Shown: in pieces, positions 1 to 6,754 of the stretch
Layout of the letters: every line of letters begins with the position of its first letter
How positions within the stretch are numbered: the first letter of the stretch is position 1
Made by a program: the position numbers and the translations under genes
IMG/VR virus record: IMGVR_UViG_3300022699_000293
Coordinates: 23,131-87,130 of that record
Length of the DNA stretch: 64,000 nt
Strand: one strand, 5' to 3'
From: a virus
Notes under the pieces: generated by a model
The model's database searches: none
Told to the model about the DNA's origin: nothing
What the model saw: the letters and a program-made list of their open reading frames with translations, nothing else

Positions 1-64
1 CTAACTTTGACGGCGAAATAGTCATTGTTTTGTCCTTAGTAATTACGCTGTTTACCTTAAAGTG

Positions 65-102
65 AAAAAAATGAGAGAGAGCTATAAGCTAACTCTCTCT
101 CA
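65..102 (-). terminator. Intrinsic terminator of the leftmost minus-strand gene
   Basis: A 10-bp perfect stem (72-81 with 93-102, alternating GA/CT) lies just beyond the stop of the minus-strand gene at 123. Read on the minus strand it is followed by a run of seven T. This is the classical Rho-independent layout. Confidence 0.8.
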
Positions 103-122
103 CGTATACTTACAATTGCGCT

Positions 123-1214
123 CTAAATGTTATCATCTTCCGAGTCAAATTCATCGTAAACATCTTGGGCTTTTTCTGAATTTGTAGAAGAAGAATCTTC
201 GTCCAGAGTATCTATGTCCACTTCAGCAGCACTATTGTAGATACTTGCTAAACCTGGCAGAATGAAATCGTGTTCTACAGTTGAGCAAAGAGCTGCACAA
301 AACTCGTTCAATTCTGGGGACATTGTTTCATCTTCATGTGCGTCAATACGCATAACGTGCCATTTAATACTAGCCCCGCCTCCACCTTGACGTTCGGCAG
401 AAGTAATACGGAAAAATCTCCTCCAAGGAACCAAGTCTTTCGCGACTAATTTTGATAACTGTCGTCCAGCTGCCTCGGATGTACGAGAAAAACGAACTAA
501 AACTAAGTCATCCAAATCCGGAGGAAGCATGAAAACAACGACATCATCATTGCAACGAGTTTTTTCTCCTTTATTCCAAGGACGTTCCGGACATGTTGCG
601 CAGGTGCCGTATTTCGAACCTACCTGACGATCCATTGAGGAGCAAAGAGGAGCACCTCTAGCCTCGTCAGCACCAGGCCACATAGTTCTTCCTTGCCAAA
701 GAGCAACTACGGCTCCTACAAATGCAGAACCAACATTACGTTTGGTTGTAAAGTAGAAATCACCAACACGGCAATTATCGGGACGATTTGGATCTGACCC
801 GGTACCTTGGTAAAGTCTTAGTTCTGTAAACTGGGGTCGATTGTCTGCTAGATACAGACCTGGCCGTTCTGTGTCCATCTTTTTAATCAGATTTACAACT
901 TTTTCATAATGCTCTTCCGACAAACCTTCTACTATGGTTGCAAAATTAGTTGTGGTAGGGCGTTCTATACGTTCGAGACGACTACCATACCGTTCCAGAA
1001 AAGCCGGATGTTTTGAATTTTTAGCGATATCCGCCAAAATTGGGGATTTGATTTTAGCCAAGTCTAGAGACGCATCAGTTACGTTTGCTAGTGTTGTTTC
1101 ATTTTTTGATGATTCTTTTTCTAAAGAGTTTTCTTCTTCTTTTTCTTCTGGTTGGTTTTCTAAATTTTCTGTAGTTTGTTTAGAAGTTTGTTTGTTTTTC
1201 TTTTTCGATGCCAT
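123..1214 (-). CDS. Conserved phage protein with Cys cluster and acidic C-terminal tail
   Basis: A 363-residue protein of unknown function. The first 50 residues are low-complexity Lys/Glu/Asn. The middle has a cysteine cluster (about residues 190-220, including a CATC motif) that could bind zinc. The last 30 residues are strongly acidic. An acidic tail plus a metal-binding core is seen in some phage single-strand DNA-binding proteins, but I see no recognisable OB-fold motif, so that is only a possibility. The start is well placed behind an AAGGAGG ribosome site. It is transcribed divergently from the sigma factor gene and ends at a strong terminator, so it is probably a single-gene unit. Confidence 0.75.
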   Translation of the reverse strand: MASKKKNKQTSKQTTENLENQPEEKEEENSLEKESSKNETTLANVTDASLDLAKIKSPILADIAKNSKHPAFLERYGSRLERIERPTTTNFATIVEGLSEEHYEKVVNLIKKMDTERPGLYLADNRPQFTELRLYQGTGSDPNRPDNCRVGDFYFTTKRNVGSAFVGAVVALWQGRTMWPGADEARGAPLCSSMDRQVGSKYGTCATCPERPWNKGEKTRCNDDVVVFMLPPDLDDLVLVRFSRTSEAAGRQLSKLVAKDLVPWRRFFRITSAERQGGGGASIKWHVMRIDAHEDETMSPELNEFCAALCSTVEHDFILPGLASIYNSAAEVDIDTLDEDSSSTNSEKAQDVYDEFDSEDDNI

Positions 1215-1224
1215 GTGCGGTCCT

Positions 1225-1300
1225 CCTTGGTATTGACATAGTTCTCAATGTACTCAATATGTGTGGACAAGTCAAACTAATTCTGATAAATTTTTTCACA
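1225..1300. promoter_or_regulatory. Divergent promoter region with sigma-70-like boxes
   Basis: On the minus strand TTGACT, a 17-nt spacer and TACATT precede the gene starting at 1214. On the plus strand there is a TTGACA at 1233-1238 and a second set, TGGACA, 17 nt, TAAATT, ahead of the sigma gene at 1331. These look like host sigma-70 promoters and differ from the TATAMTTG motif found elsewhere in the window. The boxes were read by eye; no start site is known. Confidence 0.45.
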
Positions 1301-1330
1301 GGTAATGACACAAAATAAGGATTTTATTCA

Positions 1331-2359
1331 ATGGAAAATGAAGATACTTTTACAGATAGAGTTTTACAAAATTACTACAAAGATTTAAGCAGGAATTCAA
1401 TTTTATCTTCTGAGGAAGAACGGAATTTACTTCAACGCTACAACTTTTGTAGCAAATGTAAAACTCGGATTCCAAATCGTGTACAGCGTAAATATTGTAT
1501 CGAGTGTGGTACGCCCATACTTAATGTAGTAGAACACCACACAACCATCTGCAAGGTATGTCGTGCTAAATTTGATACCTTCTATACTCCTTCTTATTGT
1601 ATTCAATGTGGCCAACCTCGAGATCTAGCTGCTCGCGACGAATTAATTAAAGGTAATTTACGTTTTGTAGTCAAGATGGCTAAATCTATTACAAAAGATC
1701 CTTACCGTATTAAACAATTAACTTCTGCTGGAAATCTTGGTTTAATGACAGCTATAGATAAATTCGATGTTGAACAACCTACACGATTTCTAACATACGC
1801 GGCCCATTGGATACGTAAAGAAATGTTTGAAGAAATTCAAAATAGTGATTTAGTTCACATACCTTCGCACAAACAAAAAACACAGCGTAAAATTGCCAAA
1901 CATGGAATTTACGAGTGTGTACATTGTGGCCTTCAGATTGAAGAGAAACATCCTACTAAAAAATTACCTCCCTGTGTTGAGGAAAAACATGAATTTATCG
2001 AAACCAAAGAGACAGAAAATTTAAATACTGTAGTACCTTTAGAACCTAAGTTAACTTCTGTATTACCTGTCGAAGATCAAACTGAAGAAACTATAGTAGA
2101 CGTGTCTGCAGCAAATTTGTTAAGAAAAGTATTAAGCAAAGTTAAAGCTAGAGCACGAGATAAATTTATATTATTACAATATTATAACGTTCCAGAAGAG
2201 TCCCGACGCACTTCTTCTAAAAGTCTACATCAGCTTGCAATTTTAGCAGATATCACGCCTGAGCGTGTACGCCAGATTAAACAACGTCTTTTAAAAGAAG
2301 TGCGTGGGGAATTATGTCGGATGGCTATCACAGATATGGATGATATTTACGGTATATAA
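1331..2359 (+). CDS. Sigma-70 family RNA polymerase sigma factor with inserted zinc ribbons
   Basis: A 342-residue sigma factor that should direct RNA polymerase to promoters, most simply the phage-encoded polymerase at 11.4-19.2 kb. Region 1.2 is visible at about residues 25-37 (LSSEEERNLLQRY). Region 2 spans about 103-175, including the YAAHWIRKEM stretch of regions 2.3/2.4. Region 4 spans about 255-335 with the helix-turn-helix ITPERVRQIKQRLLKEV. Between regions 1.2 and 2 lie two Cys4 ribbons (C40/C43/C56/C59 and C74/C77/C90/C93). A third Cys/His cluster (about 195-225) sits between regions 2 and 4. Such ribbons are not part of ordinary bacterial sigma factors. The start follows an AAGGA site. 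Confidence 0.9.
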   Translation: MENEDTFTDRVLQNYYKDLSRNSILSSEEERNLLQRYNFCSKCKTRIPNRVQRKYCIECGTPILNVVEHHTTICKVCRAKFDTFYTPSYCIQCGQPRDLAARDELIKGNLRFVVKMAKSITKDPYRIKQLTSAGNLGLMTAIDKFDVEQPTRFLTYAAHWIRKEMFEEIQNSDLVHIPSHKQKTQRKIAKHGIYECVHCGLQIEEKHPTKKLPPCVEEKHEFIETKETENLNTVVPLEPKLTSVLPVEDQTEETIVDVSAANLLRKVLSKVKARARDKFILLQYYNVPEESRRTSSKSLHQLAILADITPERVRQIKQRLLKEVRGELCRMAITDMDDIYGI

Positions 2360-2361
2360 GA

Positions 2362-3459
2362 CTACTCACGGAGCCCCGCGCAACGTTCGATTCCTCTTAA
2401 TTCACCTTTAAGAGCAATCTTAGTTTTGTCTGATGTCGCGCGGGATAAACGTTCCGCTACCCCTGCTAAGTATCCTTTTAGCTCTGTCTTGGATGCTGGT
2501 TTAATTTTAGCATCATCATACGCAACAGGAACACTTTTCTCAGGACGTCCACGTTTCTTAGTACCCTTAGAAGGTGTGTCTGTTTTACTGGATTTGGAAG
2601 ATGTTTTCTTCGTTGTATCCTTTCTGTCAGAGCTGTCTTTTTCTTTGGCTTTTCTTTTAGCTTCTTTTTCTCGTTGTTTTTCTTCGTAACGATCAAGATA
2701 TGTTATAGTTTTATCGTCCGCAGTTTGTGCATCTAATCCTTTATCGATCATTTGGTCAAATAGCTTATAAAAGAAGGCAGAATGTTCTTCAGCGTTTACT
2801 TTGCAAAGAACACGAGCTTGGGACATTGTAATTTGAGCTTTTTCAATAGCTTTTTGAACAGTGGTGTCTAAGTGTAGTAAAGCTAAATGTTGGGATACGT
2901 GTCCTTGCGACTTACCGTAAATTTGTGCGATGTCCCGATTGGAAATTCCATTTTCGCGGACTTCTTCGTACATTCGAGCCATTTCCATAGGGTTGTGAGC
3001 TTCCCTAACAATATTAGCTACACCGCTGCGCACGTAAGATTGTGTGTCGTCTCCTTCTGCAAGGGTGATGTGAGCTTGTTTAACTCCCAACTCTTGAAGT
3101 GCCATGTAACGACGACGCCCGTCAATTAAAATGTATTTATCTTTTGCGGTTGGATGCTTTCTTACAACCAGAGCTACAATTTGTCCAACAGCTTTAATGG
3201 AAGTTACCAGAGAAGCTAAATTTCCAGGAGATTTGCGATTCCATTTTTCAGGCAATACGATTTGAGACAGGTTAACAACGTAGTTAGATTCTTTCTCATT
3301 CAAAGGATCGGGGAATTGCAAATCTGCTTTTTTCTTAGGTGCCTCTTTTTTGTTAGAAGTTTGTTTCTTTTTAGTCTTAGGCGCTGCTGTCTTCTTAGTG
3401 TTTTTCTTTTTTGTCGTTTTCTCAGTTTTGGTTTTTTGTTCTGATTTACTCTTACTCAT
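2362..3459 (-). CDS. ParB-like nuclease/DNA-binding protein
   Basis: A ParB/Srx-superfamily protein of 365 residues. After a Lys-rich N-terminal tail it shows the ParB N-terminal domain (VNLSQIVLPEKW, then IDGRRRYMALQELG, which is the GxRR box) and the KorB/ParB helix-turn-helix region with SNRDIAQIYGKSQGHVSQHL. The C-terminal third is Lys/Ser-rich and disordered. Phage ParB-like proteins act in partitioning, regulation or DNA processing; which applies here is not visible. I chose the start at 3459, which has a GAGGAGG site. That site lies in a 12-bp palindrome (GGAGGTACCTCC) and could be occluded. An upstream ATG at 3516 is the alternative. It is the last gene of the minus-strand operon and its stop nearly abuts that of the sigma gene. 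Confidence 0.85.
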   Translation of the reverse strand: MSKSKSEQKTKTEKTTKKKNTKKTAAPKTKKKQTSNKKEAPKKKADLQFPDPLNEKESNYVVNLSQIVLPEKWNRKSPGNLASLVTSIKAVGQIVALVVRKHPTAKDKYILIDGRRRYMALQELGVKQAHITLAEGDDTQSYVRSGVANIVREAHNPMEMARMYEEVRENGISNRDIAQIYGKSQGHVSQHLALLHLDTTVQKAIEKAQITMSQARVLCKVNAEEHSAFFYKLFDQMIDKGLDAQTADDKTITYLDRYEEKQREKEAKRKAKEKDSSDRKDTTKKTSSKSSKTDTPSKGTKKRGRPEKSVPVAYDDAKIKPASKTELKGYLAGVAERLSRATSDKTKIALKGELRGIERCAGLRE

Positions 3460-3546
3460 TGGAGGTACCTCCTCTTGATTGACTGGTGCTTGATTGCTAT
3501 TTTTCGTTGCTTTCATTTTTGTTTTAGATCCTTTTTTTGAAAAGAA

Positions 3547-3777
3547 TTAATCGAAGTATTCTAATTCTTCTAGCAATGCTTGTTTCTGTATATTGTTAAG
3601 ATTTAATTCTTCAGGAGCGTGGCCTTCTAAGATTTCTCCGAGAACATGGAAAAGTTCAGTTGATTGTAAGATTAAACTATCCTCGTGGTTATAAACAATA
3701 AAATAAAGAGCTCGTATAATCCGCAATTTTTCTTCGGGAGACGTTTTGTCTAAGACTCGAAAGGTTGACTTCCGCAT
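3547..3777 (-). CDS. Small hypothetical protein
   Basis: A 76-residue, mostly helical protein (MRKSTFRVLDKT... to ...LLEELEYFD). I do not recognise the family. The start at 3777 overlaps the end of the upstream zinc-ribbon gene by 28 nt, suggesting coupling. A longer version starting at 3843 would overlap the zinc-ribbon gene almost entirely and is less likely. Confidence 0.6.
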   Translation of the reverse strand: MRKSTFRVLDKTSPEEKLRIIRALYFIVYNHEDSLILQSTELFHVLGEILEGHAPEELNLNNIQKQALLEELEYFD

Positions 3778-3920
3778 TGAGGACAAATTAGAACGCCTCC
3801 GGTTTTGTTTAGATTTTTTAATTTTTTTCCGCACGTGGGGCACTTCAATTCATCCGTTTTTTGCGCAGTTTTAGTTTTTTTTGTTTGACTCGAAACTTCA
3901 TCTACTCCGTATTTTTCCAT
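3750..3920 (-). CDS. Small zinc-ribbon protein
   Basis: A 56-residue protein with a textbook Cys4 zinc ribbon: CPTCG, about 16 residues, then CPQCG, after a Lys/Thr-rich N-terminal half. The start codon overlaps the stop of the upstream gene as TAATG, which supports translation. It could be a small transcription-related or regulatory protein. The function is unknown. Confidence 0.7.
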   Translation of the reverse strand: MEKYGVDEVSSQTKKTKTAQKTDELKCPTCGKKLKNLNKTGGVLICPQCGSQPFES

Positions 3921-4273
3921 TAGTCTTCAGATTCTTGCTTTGTAGTTTTTTTACGAGATACCCGGTGAATATCGTCTATTAAAGTATGCACGCGATTAAG
4001 GCAACCACTACGATTTCGTTTCTTAGTTTCGTCAGGCCCACAGAGAGTTGCCAAAGCTTTCACTTCCAAATAACCGTTACCTTGAGCGTCTTCCTTTCGT
4101 GTTAAGGTAATTGCTTCGGGTAAAGGATCCTCAAAACTTTCTACAAGTTCTTTTATTTCTTCCACAATTCTTTTGACTGCATCCTCTTCTTCAATTTTTT
4201 GACGCATAAGTGCCGCGTCAGCAGGGATGGTTACGGTTTTTCCACAACGACTACAAACTTCATTCAATTCCAT
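3920..4273 (-). CDS. Hypothetical protein with N-terminal CxxC
   Basis: A 117-residue protein with a CSRC motif near the N terminus and two later cysteines (LCGP, GCLN) that could complete a metal site. The middle is acidic and helical, and the C terminus basic. The ATG at 4273 is preceded by AAGGAG at 8-nt spacing. The GTG at 4282 overlaps the upstream stop but sits right on the ribosome site, so ATG is preferred. No family recognised. Confidence 0.7.
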   Translation of the reverse strand: MELNEVCSRCGKTVTIPADAALMRQKIEEEDAVKRIVEEIKELVESFEDPLPEAITLTRKEDAQGNGYLEVKALATLCGPDETKKRNRSGCLNRVHTLIDDIHRVSRKKTTKQESED

Positions 4274-4278
4274 GGCGA

Positions 4279-5499
4279 TCACTCCTTTTCAAAAGTTGCT
4301 AAAGCCTCACATGTGTTGGGTCCGGGTATTCCATCAATTTTCAAAGTGTGTGCATCATCTGGTTGCTTCATGTTATACATTGTTTGAAATTTAGCAACAA
4401 TTTTTTTAGTTTCTGGTCCGAAACTATCATCCACGTTGACCGAGTATCCGTGCTGATTTAAGTAACGCTGTACTTCGGAGATACCAAGTATTTTTTGTTG
4501 TTCTTCGTTACTATCTTTATCATGTGTAGGAGCATCAGAGCTATGCCCGTATTCGGGACTATCCGCCAGATACTGGGTTTCTAGATTCAACGTTTCTGCC
4601 TCAATATCAGTTAATACACCATCTTCCAAAGCTAAGTCATATTTGGAAAGTAATGAATATTGTTCTGGAGGAATAACATCGAACGCCGCATCGTTAACAT
4701 CTTTGAAAGGCCATAAAGGTCCCATATCTAACTTATATTTGCTCCATTCTTGATGTTGGCTAAAACGTTCTCTTGGTAATTTACCAGGTAAAGCAGCTAA
4801 AATAATGCGTTTGAGTAAAATATTGAGACGTATTTGACTCGCTGTAAAGGGTTGTAAAACATCAGCATTTCTAAACTTATGCGGTAATCTCACAGGGGGC
4901 AAAGAGTCAACTAATTTAGAAGGCAAGGGTGCTGTATACTTGCGGGGCCAGTAACACCATTTTCCTCCGTGTTGCTTTAGCTTCCCTGCATTGACCATTT
5001 CGATACTAATAGAATCCTTGTTTCTAGCAGGTAAATGCCAAGCCCCATGAGACAATGGGATGATATAAAAAGGATATCCTTGATATCCTAAAACAAAATG
5101 TGTAGAAGCCCCATGGTAGCGAAGTCGTCCTTTACGTTTAGATTTTTTAGAACTGAACCAACTTAAGGTAGACCATTTAGATATACCTGCGGTGTAATGG
5201 TCAATCCACCACAAATATGCGTCATTCTCTAATCTATTTTTTGAAAATTGCTGTGTAGGGTAGTACTTTGCTAAAGCTGCTGAATACTCTTTAATACGTC
5301 GATGACTGTCGATGAATAGCGCATCTAATCCTTGTATTGCTTCAAAAGAATTTAATCGTTGGTCAGCAGCTTTAGAAAAAATTTCGCGAACTGTTTGACG
5401 TGCTTGTTCTGCTTGTGAATCGACTAATTTCCAAAAATCTTTTTTTGTGTATTGCGTAGTAAAATCGGTTATTGAAATGTCCGTTTTGTTATGTATCAT
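4279..5499 (-). CDS. N-acetylmuramoyl-L-alanine amidase endolysin with C-terminal peptidoglycan-binding domain
   Basis: A 406-residue endolysin predicted to cleave the amide between MurNAc and L-Ala in the host wall. The catalytic domain looks like Amidase_2 (PGRP-like): an IDHYTAG histidine at about residue 95, then STHFVLG, then a GAWHLP histidine followed by SISIEMVNAG. The C-terminal 80 residues form a PG_binding_1 domain (ISEVQRYLNQHGYSVNVDDSFGPET and IDGIPGPNT). There is no signal peptide, so it would need a holin or other release route. The start at 5499 overlaps the upstream stop as ATGA and has a GAGG site. It sits inside a DNA-metabolism operon, not beside other lysis genes. Confidence 0.88.
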   Translation of the reverse strand: MIHNKTDISITDFTTQYTKKDFWKLVDSQAEQARQTVREIFSKAADQRLNSFEAIQGLDALFIDSHRRIKEYSAALAKYYPTQQFSKNRLENDAYLWWIDHYTAGISKWSTLSWFSSKKSKRKGRLRYHGASTHFVLGYQGYPFYIIPLSHGAWHLPARNKDSISIEMVNAGKLKQHGGKWCYWPRKYTAPLPSKLVDSLPPVRLPHKFRNADVLQPFTASQIRLNILLKRIILAALPGKLPRERFSQHQEWSKYKLDMGPLWPFKDVNDAAFDVIPPEQYSLLSKYDLALEDGVLTDIEAETLNLETQYLADSPEYGHSSDAPTHDKDSNEEQQKILGISEVQRYLNQHGYSVNVDDSFGPETKKIVAKFQTMYNMKQPDDAHTLKIDGIPGPNTCEALATFEKE

Positions 5500-6353
5500 T
5501 TTGGCCCTCGACACCTTTCATAGTACCCACAAAATTTAGAATCGCAACACCAATCTGTCGGATGGCAACGAGGAAATATTCCCCGTTTGATTAAATCTGC
5601 AGTTTCTTCGAAATCTTCAATTAAAAGTTTTGCATCTTGAGGAGTTCGCGTAGACCGTTCTTGGGTATATTTTGGCCCCGTTTTTTGGTTAAGTAGAAAG
5701 TCAACACGTACGCGGGGTAGTCCTTTTACATGAGCATACAAAGTTAACTGCGTGTCTTTACGCAATTTCTTGGGTGCCCATTTACGTCCTGTAAACTTTA
5801 AATCAGAAACTATTTCTGTTACTAGCGGTCCTTCGCCAGGAACTAAAATGTCTTTATCTCGTTCTAACAATATTTCATCAACTAGGTCTATAAAACCGAT
5901 AACAGGAACATTTCCTATATTGACTGCAAAAGCTTCTTCTACTGTCTTAGGACGGATTAAAGGAACAGCTTGGGTATAGTAAACTTTGTAATGCGCAAGA
6001 ATAGCATCTTTAATTACTCCAGGCGCGACATCTTCCCAATCTACAATTTGATCTTTTCTAAGTTCAAATTCGTCAGATACTATACTTTCTCCCTGCTCTA
6101 GAGGTAAGGGTTTTCCGTAATCTAAAGTATGTTGGTGTGTCTTTTCTGCACCTACATGCAATACAGAACCTTGAGTCATTGCTATGCCTGGAGGTTGTCT
6201 GATGTTTAAAATATATCTATACATGTATTGGCGCGGACACCTTTTATACATATTATATTGCGAGTGTGAGAAATATCCTTGACCCGGAAGTTTTAAATCT
6301 TTAAAATTTTCAGGAACTTTAATTTTTTTCCCATGAACATCGATTTCTGTCAT
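5496..6353 (-). CDS. PD-(D/E)XK nuclease, RecB/Cas4-like
   Basis: A 285-residue nuclease of the RecB/Cas4 (PDDEXK_1) type. Visible features are the N-terminal SHSQYNMYKRCPRQYMY, the metal-binding GFIDLVDEI and SDLKFTGRKW (D...xK), and a QLTLYA motif. It ends in a cysteine-rich segment (CHPTDWCCDSKFC...C). The first Cys plus the C-terminal set match the 4Fe-4S arrangement of Cas4/AddB enzymes. The likely role is DNA end processing in replication, recombination or host DNA breakdown. It is coupled on both sides by ATGA overlaps, downstream of the SNF2 helicase. Confidence 0.85.
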   Translation of the reverse strand: MTEIDVHGKKIKVPENFKDLKLPGQGYFSHSQYNMYKRCPRQYMYRYILNIRQPPGIAMTQGSVLHVGAEKTHQHTLDYGKPLPLEQGESIVSDEFELRKDQIVDWEDVAPGVIKDAILAHYKVYYTQAVPLIRPKTVEEAFAVNIGNVPVIGFIDLVDEILLERDKDILVPGEGPLVTEIVSDLKFTGRKWAPKKLRKDTQLTLYAHVKGLPRVRVDFLLNQKTGPKYTQERSTRTPQDAKLLIEDFEETADLIKRGIFPRCHPTDWCCDSKFCGYYERCRGPK

Positions 6354-6754
6354 AATTGTTCCTTCCCGTTTCGTGTAGGGGGTGGAGAAGCAGTAAATCG
6401 ATTAGACGTTTGTGATGCTTTTTGTGACGGAATGGGGGAAGCATCTTGCATGAGTTCTTCATTTTGGCGTTGTAATTCTTCCATAGTTAGCGGAGAATCA
6501 TCAGTACTTGGGAGAGATTCTGATTCGTCCTCAGCTTGCATAGTTTTCTTTGTTGCTTTTTCAGAATTTAAAATTTCTGTTTCCTTAGTTCCGACAAATT
6601 CATGTTTTCTTAAATATTGGGCTGCGTCCTCAATAATTGCTGAAATTTTATTATTGTCTATAACGCGTATTCTCACTTTTTGTGCACCCTCAAAAATTCC
6701 TAACGTGTCTGCGATTAGTATGCGAATATCCTCTTCGGATAAGATGATATCCAT
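6350..6754 (-). CDS. Hypothetical protein between helicase and nuclease
   Basis: A 134-residue protein with a folded-looking N-terminal half (MDIILSEEDIRILIADTLG...) and a disordered Ser/Thr/Pro-rich C-terminal half. The start overlaps the helicase stop (TAATG) and the end overlaps the nuclease start (ATGA), so it is co-translated with both and may be an accessory subunit. No family recognised. Confidence 0.75.
   Translation of the reverse strand: MDIILSEEDIRILIADTLGIFEGAQKVRIRVIDNNKISAIIEDAAQYLRKHEFVGTKETEILNSEKATKKTMQAEDESESLPSTDDSPLTMEELQRQNEELMQDASPIPSQKASQTSNRFTASPPPTRNGKEQL

Noticed and set aside
105-112. TATACTTA as promoter
   Set aside because: It faces rightward into the 3' end of a minus-strand gene with no plus gene close downstream.
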